Assembly (NCBI RefSeq): GCF_010671725.1
Contig: NZ_JAAHBU010000045.1
Location: forward strand, 1-46,825
Source of the DNA: Pseudomonas brassicae
GTDB lineage: Bacteria > Pseudomonadota > Gammaproteobacteria > Pseudomonadales > Pseudomonadaceae
Direction of reading: 5' to 3'
Length of the DNA: 46,825 nt
Both the position numbers and the translations under genes were made by a program. Positions within the stretch are counted from its first letter, which is position 1; each line of letters begins with the position of its first letter. Shown piece after piece: positions 36,724-45,552 of this stretch. The notes beneath the pieces were generated by a model. The model saw only the letters and a program-made list of their open reading frames with translations, made no database searches and was not told where the DNA came from.

Positions 36724-37434
36724 ATGCTTGAGCTTCAGCGCCCCGACACCCTGGTGGAACGCGTGGTTGGCGCCATCCGCACCGAGATCGACTCGGGGCG
36801 CCTGGCCGCCGAAGCACGCCTGCCCACCGAGCAGCAACTGGCCGAGCAGTTGAATGTCAGTCGCTCGGTGGTGCGCGAAGCCATCTCCCAGCTCAAGGCC
36901 GACGGCGTGTTGATCGCCCGGCGCGGGCTGGGCTCATACATTTCGCAGAACCCGACCGGCACGGTGTTCCGCTTCCCCTGTGCCAACGGGCGCAGCGCCG
37001 ACCTGGTGCAGATGTTCGAAGTGCGCCTGTGGATCGAAACCCAGGCCGCTGCCATCGCCGCCCAGCGCCGTGATGAGACAGACCTGGCGCGCATGGCCAA
37101 GGCCCTGCAGGAGATGATCGACAAGCGCAGCGAGTTCGACGTGGCCGCCGCGGCCGACGTCGAATTCCACCGCGCCATCGCCGAGGCCAGCAAGAACGAC
37201 TACTTCGTGGCCTTCCATGACTTTCTGCGCGGCCAACTGGCGGCCGCCCGCAAGGCGGCCTGGGAAAACTCGGCGGCGCATTCGGTGGGCGGCTCGGCCG
37301 ATGCCAACCGCGAGCACCAGGCGCTGTACCAGGCCATCGCCGATGGCGATCGCCACGCGGCTGCGGCCTGTGCCGAAGCGCACCTGCGGGCCTCGGCGCG
37401 ACGCCTCAAACTCGACCTGCCTGCCATGGCGTAA
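36724..37434 (+). CDS. lhgR: GntR/FadR family regulator, LhgR-like
   Basis: A 236-residue repressor-type protein. The N-terminal winged helix-turn-helix (LPTEQQLAEQLNVSRSVVRE, then GVLIARRGLGSYI) is followed by an FCD ligand-binding domain with its usual metal-binding histidines (DVEFHRAIAEAS, NREHQALYQAI, EAHLRASARR). The start is ATG 36724; the frame extends six codons further. It stands directly upstream of the L-2-hydroxyglutarate oxidase gene, as reported for LhgR of P. putida W619, a repressor released by L-2-hydroxyglutarate. The name rests on this context and the family, not on a recognised ligand motif. It ends at its own terminator. Confidence 0.8.
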   Translation: MLELQRPDTLVERVVGAIRTEIDSGRLAAEARLPTEQQLAEQLNVSRSVVREAISQLKADGVLIARRGLGSYISQNPTGTVFRFPCANGRSADLVQMFEVRLWIETQAAAIAAQRRDETDLARMAKALQEMIDKRSEFDVAAAADVEFHRAIAEASKNDYFVAFHDFLRGQLAAARKAAWENSAAHSVGGSADANREHQALYQAIADGDRHAAAACAEAHLRASARRLKLDLPAMA

Positions 37435-37455
37435 CCGATCAACACCGATTGTGAC

Positions 37456-37484
37456 GGGCGCGGCCTGCCAGCGCCCTTTTATTT
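37456..37484 (+). terminator. Terminator of the lhgR-like gene
   Basis: GGGCGC-ggcctgcca-GCGCCC followed by TTTTATTT, 20 bases after the stop. It separates the regulator transcript from lhgO. Confidence 0.72.
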
Positions 37485-37492
37485 GCACCACT

Positions 37493-37503
37493 TAGTCTGA
37501 CAA
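37493..37503. promoter_or_regulatory. GntR-type operator in front of lhgO
   Basis: TAGTC-T-GACAA matches the palindrome before the regulator gene with one changed base and shares its flank (GTCTGACAACCTGA). It lies 38 bases before the lhgO start and just after the regulator terminator. Confidence 0.62.
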
Positions 37504-37540
37504 CCTGATAACCCGACAAGAATACCAAGGTGACCCCTGC

Positions 37541-38734
37541 ATGATTTACGACTACTGCATCATTGGCGGCGGCATCGTCGGCCTCGCCACCGCCATGGCC
37601 CTGCTCGAACGCCAGCCTGGCGCCTCGCTGGTCATCCTGGAAAAGGAAACCCGCCTGGCCAAGCACCAGACCGGGCATAACAGCGGGGTGATCCACGCCG
37701 GCATCTACTACGCACCGGGCAGCCTCAAGGCCGACCTGTGCAAGCGCGGCGCCCAGGCCACCAAGGACTTCTGCGACACCCACGCGATCAAGTACGACGT
37801 GTGCGGCAAGCTGCTGGTGGCGTCCAGCCCACTCGAAGTGCAACGCATGCAGGCGCTGTACGAGCGTTCGCAGCAGAACGGCCTGAAGGTCGAGCGCCTG
37901 GACGCCGCTGAGCTGCGACACCGCGAGCCGAACATCGTCGGCCTGGGCGGACTGTTCGTCGACGCCACCGGCATCGTCGACTACACCCAGGTGTGCCAGG
38001 CCATGGCCAGGGTGATCCAGGCAGCGGGCGGCGAGATCTGCCTGGACACTCGCGTCAGCGCCATCGTCGAACGCGGCGACAACGTCACCGTCAACAGCGA
38101 GGACCGCACCTGGCAAGCCAAGCAACTGGTCGCTTGTGCCGGCCTGCAATCTGACCGCCTGGCCGCGTTGGCCGGGGTCAAGATCGACCATCAGATCATT
38201 CCGTTTCGCGGCGAATACTTCCGCCTGCCGGCCACGAAGAACCAGATCGTCAACCACCTGATCTACCCCATCCCCGACCCGGAGCTGCCGTTCCTGGGGG
38301 TGCACCTCACGCGCATGATCGACGGCAGCGTCACCGTCGGGCCGAACGCGGTGCTGGGCCTGGGCCGCGAGAACTACGCCAAGTTCTCGCTCAACTGGCG
38401 CGACGTGGCGCAGTACGCGCGCTTCCCTGGCTTCTGGAAAACCCTCTGGAACAACCTCGGCTCGGGCACCACCGAGATGAAGAACTCGCTGTTCAAGCGC
38501 GGCTACCTGGAACAATGCCGCAAGTACTGCCCTTCGCTGCAGGTGGACGACCTGTTGCCCTACGAGGCCGGCATCCGCGCCCAGGCGGTAATGCGCGACG
38601 GCACCCTGGTGCACGACTTCCTGTTCGCCGAGACGCCGCGCATGGTCCACGTGTGCAACGCACCGTCGCCCGCCGCCACCTCGGCCATCCCGATCGGCGA
38701 AATGATCGCCGAACGCATCCTCACACCACGCTGA
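37541..38734 (+). CDS. lhgO: L-2-hydroxyglutarate oxidase/dehydrogenase
   Basis: A 397-residue FAD-dependent enzyme of the DAO fold that oxidises L-2-hydroxyglutarate to 2-oxoglutarate and passes electrons to the respiratory chain. The dinucleotide-binding GGGIVGLATA lies at the N-terminus, then the family motif TGHNSGVIHAGIYY, the substrate-side RGEYFRLP, LGVHLTRMIDGSVTVGPNAV and the C-terminal SPAATSAIPIGEMIA. It matches LhgO (formerly YgaF) along its whole length. The ribosome binding site AAGGTGA lies 6 bases ahead of ATG 37541. It probably shares a transcript with the transporter ~80 bases downstream. The csiD glutarate hydroxylase partner found in some species is not next to it. Confidence 0.93.
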   Translation: MIYDYCIIGGGIVGLATAMALLERQPGASLVILEKETRLAKHQTGHNSGVIHAGIYYAPGSLKADLCKRGAQATKDFCDTHAIKYDVCGKLLVASSPLEVQRMQALYERSQQNGLKVERLDAAELRHREPNIVGLGGLFVDATGIVDYTQVCQAMARVIQAAGGEICLDTRVSAIVERGDNVTVNSEDRTWQAKQLVACAGLQSDRLAALAGVKIDHQIIPFRGEYFRLPATKNQIVNHLIYPIPDPELPFLGVHLTRMIDGSVTVGPNAVLGLGRENYAKFSLNWRDVAQYARFPGFWKTLWNNLGSGTTEMKNSLFKRGYLEQCRKYCPSLQVDDLLPYEAGIRAQAVMRDGTLVHDFLFAETPRMVHVCNAPSPAATSAIPIGEMIAERILTPR

Positions 38735-38811
38735 CCTGCATGGCTGCACTGCTGCACGGGCGCCGGCCGCCCGCTTGAAAATAACTACAAAGACCTACAA
38801 GGAACCTCTCG

Positions 38812-40140
38812 ATGTCGGTACATGAAGCGGTCAACCCCGCAACCGAAACCCCCGAACAGAACAAGAAACGCCTGCGCAAGGTCGCGGCGGCGACCATTTT
38901 CGGCTCGATGCTGGAGTGGTATGACTTCTATCTGTACGCCACCATGGCAGCCATCGTGTTCTCGAAGATCTTCTTCGACGCCAGCAACCCGCAGGTCGCC
39001 TCGCTGCTGGCCTTCTCCACCTTTGCCATCGGCTTCATCGCGCGCCCGTTCGGCGGCGTGCTGTTCGGCTACCTGGGTGACCGTTTCGGGCGCAAGCAGG
39101 TGCTGGTGGTGACCTTCTGCATGATGGGCCTGTGCACCACCCTGATCGGCCTGATCCCCAGCTACGCCAGCATCGGCATCTGGGCGCCGATCATCCTGGT
39201 GCTGGTGCGCATCATCCAGGGCCTGGGCGCGGGCGCCGAGCTGTCTGCGGCGGCCGTCACCAGCTACGAGCATGCCAGCGAAGGCAAGCGTGGCAGCCAG
39301 GGTGCCTGGCCGGCGCTGGGGCTGAACCTGGGCCTGCTGCTGTCGTCGTTGACTGTGTACCTGCTGACCATGAACGGCAACGACTTCCTGCTCTCCGGCG
39401 GCTGGCGCATCCCGTTCATCTGCAGCATCGTGCTGGTCGGCGTGGGTTTCTGGGTACGTCGCAGCATCCCGGAAACCCCGCAGTTCGCCGAGCTTGAGCA
39501 AGCGCCGAAAAAAGCCAAGGTCTCGCCACTCAAGGCGCTGTTCAAAAATGACCTCAAGGGCCTGGCGGTGGTGTTCTTCGTCGCCATTGGCTACAACGCA
39601 CTGAGCTACATCTTCAAGACCTTCTCGTTGGCCTACCTGACTCAGTTCAAGGGCGTCGAGGCACACGTCACCTCGCTGTCGGTCACCATTGCCAGCCTGG
39701 TGGCGATTGTCGCGGTGCCGTGCTTCGGCTGGCTGTGCGACAAGTGGAGCAGCAAGGCGGTGCTGATCATGGGCGGGTGCTTCTCGGTGCTGTTCGCCTG
39801 GCCGTTCATGGCGCTGCTCAATACCGGCGAACCACTGATGATCTACCTGGCCATCGCGATCGGTACCGGCTTGCTGGCGCCGATGATGTTCGCCCCGCAG
39901 GGTTCGTTCCTGAGCCGGCAGTTCCCGACCGCAACACGCTCTTCGGGCTTTGGTACCGGCCGCGAGATCGGCACGGCGGTGGCCGGTGGCCTGGCGCCGC
40001 TGGGTGGCCTGGCGCTGGTGGCCAGTTCGCCGACGCATTCGACCGATGGCGTGGTGGTGATCCTGGCGATTGCCGCGGTGTTCGTGGTGGTGTTCGCGCT
40101 GTGTGACCAGGGGCGCAAGCATTCCAGCTTCAAGAACTGA
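38812..40140 (+). CDS. MHS-family MFS transporter (metabolite:H+ symporter)
   Basis: A 442-residue, 12-helix major facilitator of the metabolite:H+ symporter family (relatives KgtP, ShiA, ProP). It has the family start of helix 1 (GSMLEWYDFYLYATMAAI), the loop motif GYLGDRFGRKQ, GLGAGAELSAAAVTSYEHAS after helix 4, and RSIPETPQF in the central loop. The ribosome binding site AAGGA lies 8 bases ahead. Position behind lhgO suggests uptake of L-2-hydroxyglutarate or a related dicarboxylate such as 2-oxoglutarate; the substrate is inferred only from context. A REP pair follows. Confidence 0.85.
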   Translation: MSVHEAVNPATETPEQNKKRLRKVAAATIFGSMLEWYDFYLYATMAAIVFSKIFFDASNPQVASLLAFSTFAIGFIARPFGGVLFGYLGDRFGRKQVLVVTFCMMGLCTTLIGLIPSYASIGIWAPIILVLVRIIQGLGAGAELSAAAVTSYEHASEGKRGSQGAWPALGLNLGLLLSSLTVYLLTMNGNDFLLSGGWRIPFICSIVLVGVGFWVRRSIPETPQFAELEQAPKKAKVSPLKALFKNDLKGLAVVFFVAIGYNALSYIFKTFSLAYLTQFKGVEAHVTSLSVTIASLVAIVAVPCFGWLCDKWSSKAVLIMGGCFSVLFAWPFMALLNTGEPLMIYLAIAIGTGLLAPMMFAPQGSFLSRQFPTATRSSGFGTGREIGTAVAGGLAPLGGLALVASSPTHSTDGVVVILAIAAVFVVVFALCDQGRKHSSFKN

Positions 40141-40150
40141 GTAACGGCCA

Positions 40151-40224
40151 TTCGCTGGCAAGCCAGCTCCCACAGGGTTTTGCAAGCACTACAAAAAACC
40201 TGTGGGAGCTGGCTTGCCAGCGAA
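40151..40224. repeat. Pair of inverted REP elements
   Basis: A perfect 26-base inverted repeat (40151-40176 and 40199-40224) with a 22-base spacer. Each arm contains GGGAGCTGGCTTGCCAGCGA, the form of the abundant P. putida/fluorescens REP sequences. It follows the MFS gene directly and would form a long hairpin at the mRNA 3' end, protecting or terminating the transcript. Confidence 0.9.
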
Positions 40225-40374
40225 GAGGCCCTCCCTGCCAGTACAACACTGTGCACCCGCCACAAATTTGCGCCCCACCATTAGTCGCCGCCCCCCCCGG
40301 ATAGATTAAAGTATCAGCCCCTGCCCGGGCGGTTCGCTGCCCTACCCCCGGGCGCACTTCCAGGAACCGTCCCG

Positions 40375-41333
<959 letters not shown>

Positions 41334-41337
41334 AGCC

Positions 41338-42282
41338 ATGCCCACCACCCTGCTGGCCGAACCCGGCATCCGCATCGGGCTCTCCGAGCTGATCGAGATG
41401 CGCCACCGCGTGCGCGAAGTGCAGCTGTTCTCTGCCCCCGGGCAGCGCAGCCCGCTGGTCGGCCTGCACCACTCGCGCCTGCGCGGGCGCGGCGTGGACT
41501 TCGACCAGGTACGCGTGTACCAGGCCGGCGACGACGTGCGCAACATCGACTGGCGTGTCACCGCGCGTACCCAGGAGCCGCACACCAAACTGTTCCACGA
41601 GGAGCGCGAGCGGCCGATCTTCATCCTGGTCGAACAGAGCCGGCGGCTGTTCTTCGGCTCGGGGCTGATGTTCAAGTCGGTACTCGCCGCCCAGGCCGCC
41701 GCGCTGATCGGCTGGGCTGCACTGGGCCACAACGACCGTATCGGCGGGCTGGTGTTCGGCGACAACGAGCACTACGAGATCAAGCCGCGGCGCAGCAAGC
41801 AGAGCCTGCTGCAACTGCTCAACCGCCTGGCGCGGGTCAACCAGTCGCTGCACACCGAGGCCCAGCCCCAGGGCGACAACCTGGGCATTGCCTTGCGCCG
41901 CGCCCGCGAAGTGCTGCGCCCCGGCAGCCTGGCGATCGTGATCTGCGACGAACGTGCGCTCAACCCCAGCGTCGAGCAGCAACTGAGCCTGCTGGCGCGC
42001 CATTGCGACCTGCTGTTGCTGCCAGTGTCCGACCCGCTCGACCACGCCTTGCCCGCCGCCGGCCTGCTGCGCTTTGCCCAGCGCGGCGCACAACTGGAAC
42101 TCGACACCCTCGACGCCAACCTGCGCAAAAGCTACCGCGAGCAAAGCGAGGCACGCATCGAACGCTGGGAGCTGCTGGCGCAAAAGCTGCGGGTAGTGCT
42201 GATGCCCCTGAGCACCCAGAGCGAAATGATCGAGCAGTTGCGCGAATACCTCGACCCGCAGCGCGCGGGTAAGACCCGATGA
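41338..42282 (+). CDS. DUF58 domain-containing protein
   Basis: A 314-residue protein with the DUF58 signature (HSRLRGRGVDFDQVRVYQAG, then DDVRNIDWRVTAR) and a following VWA-like fold (IFILVEQSRRLFFGSG, LAIVICDERAL). DUF58 proteins nearly always sit behind MoxR and are thought to be part of the same membrane-associated complex; the molecular role is unknown. It begins 4 bases after moxR. Its TGA overlaps the ATG of the next gene (ATGA). Confidence 0.9.
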   Translation: MPTTLLAEPGIRIGLSELIEMRHRVREVQLFSAPGQRSPLVGLHHSRLRGRGVDFDQVRVYQAGDDVRNIDWRVTARTQEPHTKLFHEERERPIFILVEQSRRLFFGSGLMFKSVLAAQAAALIGWAALGHNDRIGGLVFGDNEHYEIKPRRSKQSLLQLLNRLARVNQSLHTEAQPQGDNLGIALRRAREVLRPGSLAIVICDERALNPSVEQQLSLLARHCDLLLLPVSDPLDHALPAAGLLRFAQRGAQLELDTLDANLRKSYREQSEARIERWELLAQKLRVVLMPLSTQSEMIEQLREYLDPQRAGKTR

Positions 42283-42772
42283 CCCCGCTTGACGCGCTGC
42301 AACCGCTGATCGCGCCCGAGCCGGTCGGCCTGTGGCCGCCGCGCCGGGCTGGTGGGGCGTGCTCGCGCTGCTGCCGGTCATAGGCTGGGGCCTGTGGCGG
42401 CTGCGCCACTGGCGCCCGCGCAAAGCCGTCATCCCGCGTGCCGAACAACCCCTGGAGCCGGTGCGCATCGCCGCGCTGGCGGAGCTCGCCGCACTGCCCA
42501 AACCCTACGACGGCGCCCCGGCCGGTGCCTGGCTGCAGCAGATCAACGCGCTGCTCAAGCGCCTGTGTCGCAACCACTACCCGGACAGCCACAGCCACAC
42601 CCTCAACGGGCGCAAGTGGCTGGCATTTCTCGACAACCGCTGCCCGGCCGCCGGCCTGACGCGCTGGATGGTACTGGTCGAGGGCGCCTACAAGCCCGAG
42701 TGCAAGCTCGACGACAAGGCCATCGCCGGGCTCAACCAGGCGGTCGACACCTGGATTCGCAAACATGTTTGA
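42279..42772 (+). CDS. DUF4381 domain-containing membrane protein (frameshifted in this sequence)
   Basis: A small membrane protein with one N-terminal helix ([19 protein letters not shown]) and a cytoplasmic helical part ([30 protein letters not shown]). From ATG 42279 the frame reads [20 protein letters not shown] and then breaks near 42340. One restored base gives [14 protein letters not shown] and a 164-residue protein typical of DUF4381. It overlaps the DUF58 gene by 4 bases and the next gene by 8. Confidence 0.85.
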
Positions 42773-43840
42773 ACTGGCCTGGCCGTGGGTCTTCGTACTG
42801 TTGCCGCTGCCGTGGATGGCGCGCCTGCTGCTGCCCGCCGCCGACAGCGGCGAGCCGGTGCTCAAGGTCAGTTTCCTCGATGAACTCGAAGGCCTGGCCG
42901 GGCGCCGCGCGCGTCTGAACCTGCCGACCTGGCGCCAGCAGGCACCGTTCGTGCTGGTGTGGCTGTTGCTGCTGTGCGCCGCCGCCCGCCCACAATGGCT
43001 GGGCGAGCCGTTGCCGGTGGCCGCCAGCGGCCGCGACCTGCTGGTAGCGGTGGACGTGTCAGGTTCGATGGACTTCCCCGACATGCGCTGGGATGACGAA
43101 GACGTCAGCCGCCTGGCCCTGGTCAAACAGCTGCTCGGCAACTTTGTGCAGGGACGCGAGGGTGATCGCGTGGGGCTGATCCTGTTCGGCAGCCAGGCCT
43201 ACCTGCAGGCACCGCTGACCTTCGACCGGCGCACCGTGCGCAGCTTCCTCGACGAAGCGCAGATCGGCATCGCCGGCAAGAACACCGCCATCGGCGATGC
43301 CATCGGCCTGGCGGTCAAGCGCCTGCGCATGCGCCCGGCCAACAGCCGGGTACTGATCCTGGTCACCGATGGCGCCAACAACGGCGGGCAGATCCACCCG
43401 CTGACCGCCGCGCGCTGGCCGCCCAGGAAAGTATCAGGATCTACACCATCGGCATTGGCGCCGACCCGGACGAAACCGGTACCGCCGGCATGCTCGGGCT
43501 CAACCCCAGCCTGGACCTTGACGAAGCCTCACTCAGGGAAATCGCCGAGGTGACCCACGGTGCGTACTTTCGCGCCCGCGACGGCAACGAACTCAATGCC
43601 ATCGGCCAGGCCCTCGACCGCCTGGAGCCGGTGGCCCAGCAACCCACCCAGGCACGTACTGCGCAGGCGCTGTACAGCTGGCCGCTGGCCCTGGCGTTAT
43701 GGCTGAGCGTGTTGCTGGTGGTGCGTGAACGCTGGCCCGACAACCTGCTGCAACGCCTGCTGCGCCGGCCGCACTTCCTGCAGCCTCACCCGCAATGGCG
43801 CGAACGTCTCAAGCGCCTGCGCTTACGGAGGCGGCGATGA
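42765..43840 (+). CDS. VWA domain protein, BatA-like (frameshifted in this sequence)
   Basis: A membrane-anchored von Willebrand A protein. Two N-terminal membrane segments (about 5-22 and 62-78) precede a VWA domain with a full MIDAS site: DVSGSM, the Thr of KNTAIGDA, and the Asp of LVTDGANN. A C-terminal helix (WPLALALWLSVLLVV) follows. The frame breaks at 43415-43416: one restored C turns TAARWPP into TAARLAAQESIRIYTIGIGA and yields 358 residues. It overlaps the upstream gene by 8 bases and the downstream one by 4 (ATGA). In other bacteria such BatA proteins partner with MoxR and BatB/D in stress tolerance. Confidence 0.9.
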
Positions 43841-45552
43841 TCGAACTCTGGCCGCAATGGCTGCGCCCCGCCTGGCTGTTGCTGCTGCCGCTGCTCGGCT
43901 GGCTGCTGTGGAAGCTCTGGCACCGACAGAAACGCGCCGGCCGCTGGCAGATGATCCTGCCCCCGGCATTCCATGCCGTGCTGCTTGGGGGCGGCAGCGG
44001 GCGTGACAGCAAACTGCCGTGGATCGCCCTCGGGCTGGGCTGGCTGCTGGCACTGCTGGCCTTGCTCGGGCCAAGCTGGGAGCGCCTGGAGCAAACCCGC
44101 CAGCGCGCCGCCGACCCGCTGGTGATCATGCTCGAACTGACCCCGCAGATGCTCGCCGACGACAGCCCGCCCAACCGCCTGCAGCAGGCTCGGCGCAAGC
44201 TGCTCGACCTGCTGGAACACCGCCGCGACAGCCAGACGGCGATCATCGTCTATGCCGGCAGTGCGCACACCCTGGTGCCGCTGTCGGACGACCTGGCCAC
44301 CAGCCGCAACCTGCTTGAGGCACTGGACCCGACGATCATGCCGCAACCCGGGCAACGCGCCGACCTGGCGGTACGCAAGGCCCTGGCCTTGCTCGCCCAG
44401 GGCGCCTTGGGCCAGGGCCGGCTGTTGCTGATCGGCTCGTCGCTCAACCAGCAGGAGCGCGAAGGCATCGCCCAGGCCCTGGGACGCAACGGCCCGAACC
44501 TGCTGATGCTCGGTATCGGCACGCCTGAAGGTGCACCGGTGAAACAGGCCAACGGCGAATTTCTCAAGGATGACAGCGGGGCGATCCTGGTGCCGCGCCT
44601 GGACAGCGCCGAACTCAAGGCCTTCGTCAACAGCACCGGCGGGCGCTACCGCAAGGCGCGCATCGACGACCTCGACCTGCGCGGCCTGGGCCTGTTCGAC
44701 AACCCCCAGGCGCTGCGCGCCGACGGCCAGACCCTGCAACTGGACAGTTGGGCCGACCAGGGCTACTGGCTGCTGATACCGCTGTTGTTGCTCGGTGCCT
44801 GTGCCGGCCGGCGTGGCTGGCTGTTCTGCCTGCCGCTGTTGCTGGGCCTGCTGCCAGCGCCCGCCCACGCGTTCGAATGGCACGACCTGTGGCTGCGCCC
44901 CGACCAGCAGGGTCAGCGCCTGCTCCAGCAGCAGCGCCCGGCCGAAGCCGCACGCCGCTTCCAGGACCCGCAATGGAAAGGCCTGGCGCTGTACCAGGCC
45001 GGCGATTTTGCTGCCGCGGCGCGCGAATTCGCCCGCGCCAACAGTGCCAGTGCCCACTACAATCGCGGTAATGCCCTGGCCCGCAGCGGCGAACTGGAGG
45101 CGGCGCTGGATGCCTACGAACAGGCGCTGGAACTGCAGCCGGAGTTCGACGCGGCGCAGGCCAACAAGGCCCTGGTCGAACAACAGTTGCGTCGTCAGCC
45201 CGAGCCGCCGCAACCCGCCGCCAGCAACGAACCGGCGCAGGCGCGGCCCGACCTGCCCAGCGACGCGAGCAGCAGCGCCCAGCAGTCCAGCAGCACCGAC
45301 AGCAGCCAGGGCGAGCCCAAGGCCGAGGACAACGCAGACCCTCGCCACAGCACCGAACAGCAACAGCAGGCCGGCACCCCGGCGGACGAGGACACCACCC
45401 GGCCACCGCAGCGCCCCACCGACAGCAACCTGGATGCCGAACAGCGCCAGGCCCTGGAACAATGGCTGCGCCAGATCCCGGACAACCCGTCGGAACTGCT
45501 GCGGCGCAAGTTCTGGTACGAACAGCAACTGCATCAGGAAAGCCCCAAATGA
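43837..45552 (+). CDS. VWA-TPR protein, BatB/BatC-like fusion
   Basis: A 571-residue protein. Two N-terminal membrane helices are followed by a VWA domain, another membrane segment (LLIPLLLLGAC and the FCLPLLLGLLPAPAHA that follows), a TPR region (about 378-451: GLALYQAGDFAAAAREFARA, then YNRGNALARSGELEAALDAY) and a long Ser/Gln/Asp/Pro-rich, probably disordered tail. The MIDAS motif is degenerate: LELTPQM stands where DxSxS is expected, so metal-dependent binding is doubtful. The frame is open to 43795, but ATG 43837 with GGAGGCGG ahead is the start and overlaps the previous stop. It combines what are separate BatB and BatC proteins in other phyla. Confidence 0.88.
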   Translation: MIELWPQWLRPAWLLLLPLLGWLLWKLWHRQKRAGRWQMILPPAFHAVLLGGGSGRDSKLPWIALGLGWLLALLALLGPSWERLEQTRQRAADPLVIMLELTPQMLADDSPPNRLQQARRKLLDLLEHRRDSQTAIIVYAGSAHTLVPLSDDLATSRNLLEALDPTIMPQPGQRADLAVRKALALLAQGALGQGRLLLIGSSLNQQEREGIAQALGRNGPNLLMLGIGTPEGAPVKQANGEFLKDDSGAILVPRLDSAELKAFVNSTGGRYRKARIDDLDLRGLGLFDNPQALRADGQTLQLDSWADQGYWLLIPLLLLGACAGRRGWLFCLPLLLGLLPAPAHAFEWHDLWLRPDQQGQRLLQQQRPAEAARRFQDPQWKGLALYQAGDFAAAAREFARANSASAHYNRGNALARSGELEAALDAYEQALELQPEFDAAQANKALVEQQLRRQPEPPQPAASNEPAQARPDLPSDASSSAQQSSSTDSSQGEPKAEDNADPRHSTEQQQQAGTPADEDTTRPPQRPTDSNLDAEQRQALEQWLRQIPDNPSELLRRKFWYEQQLHQESPK

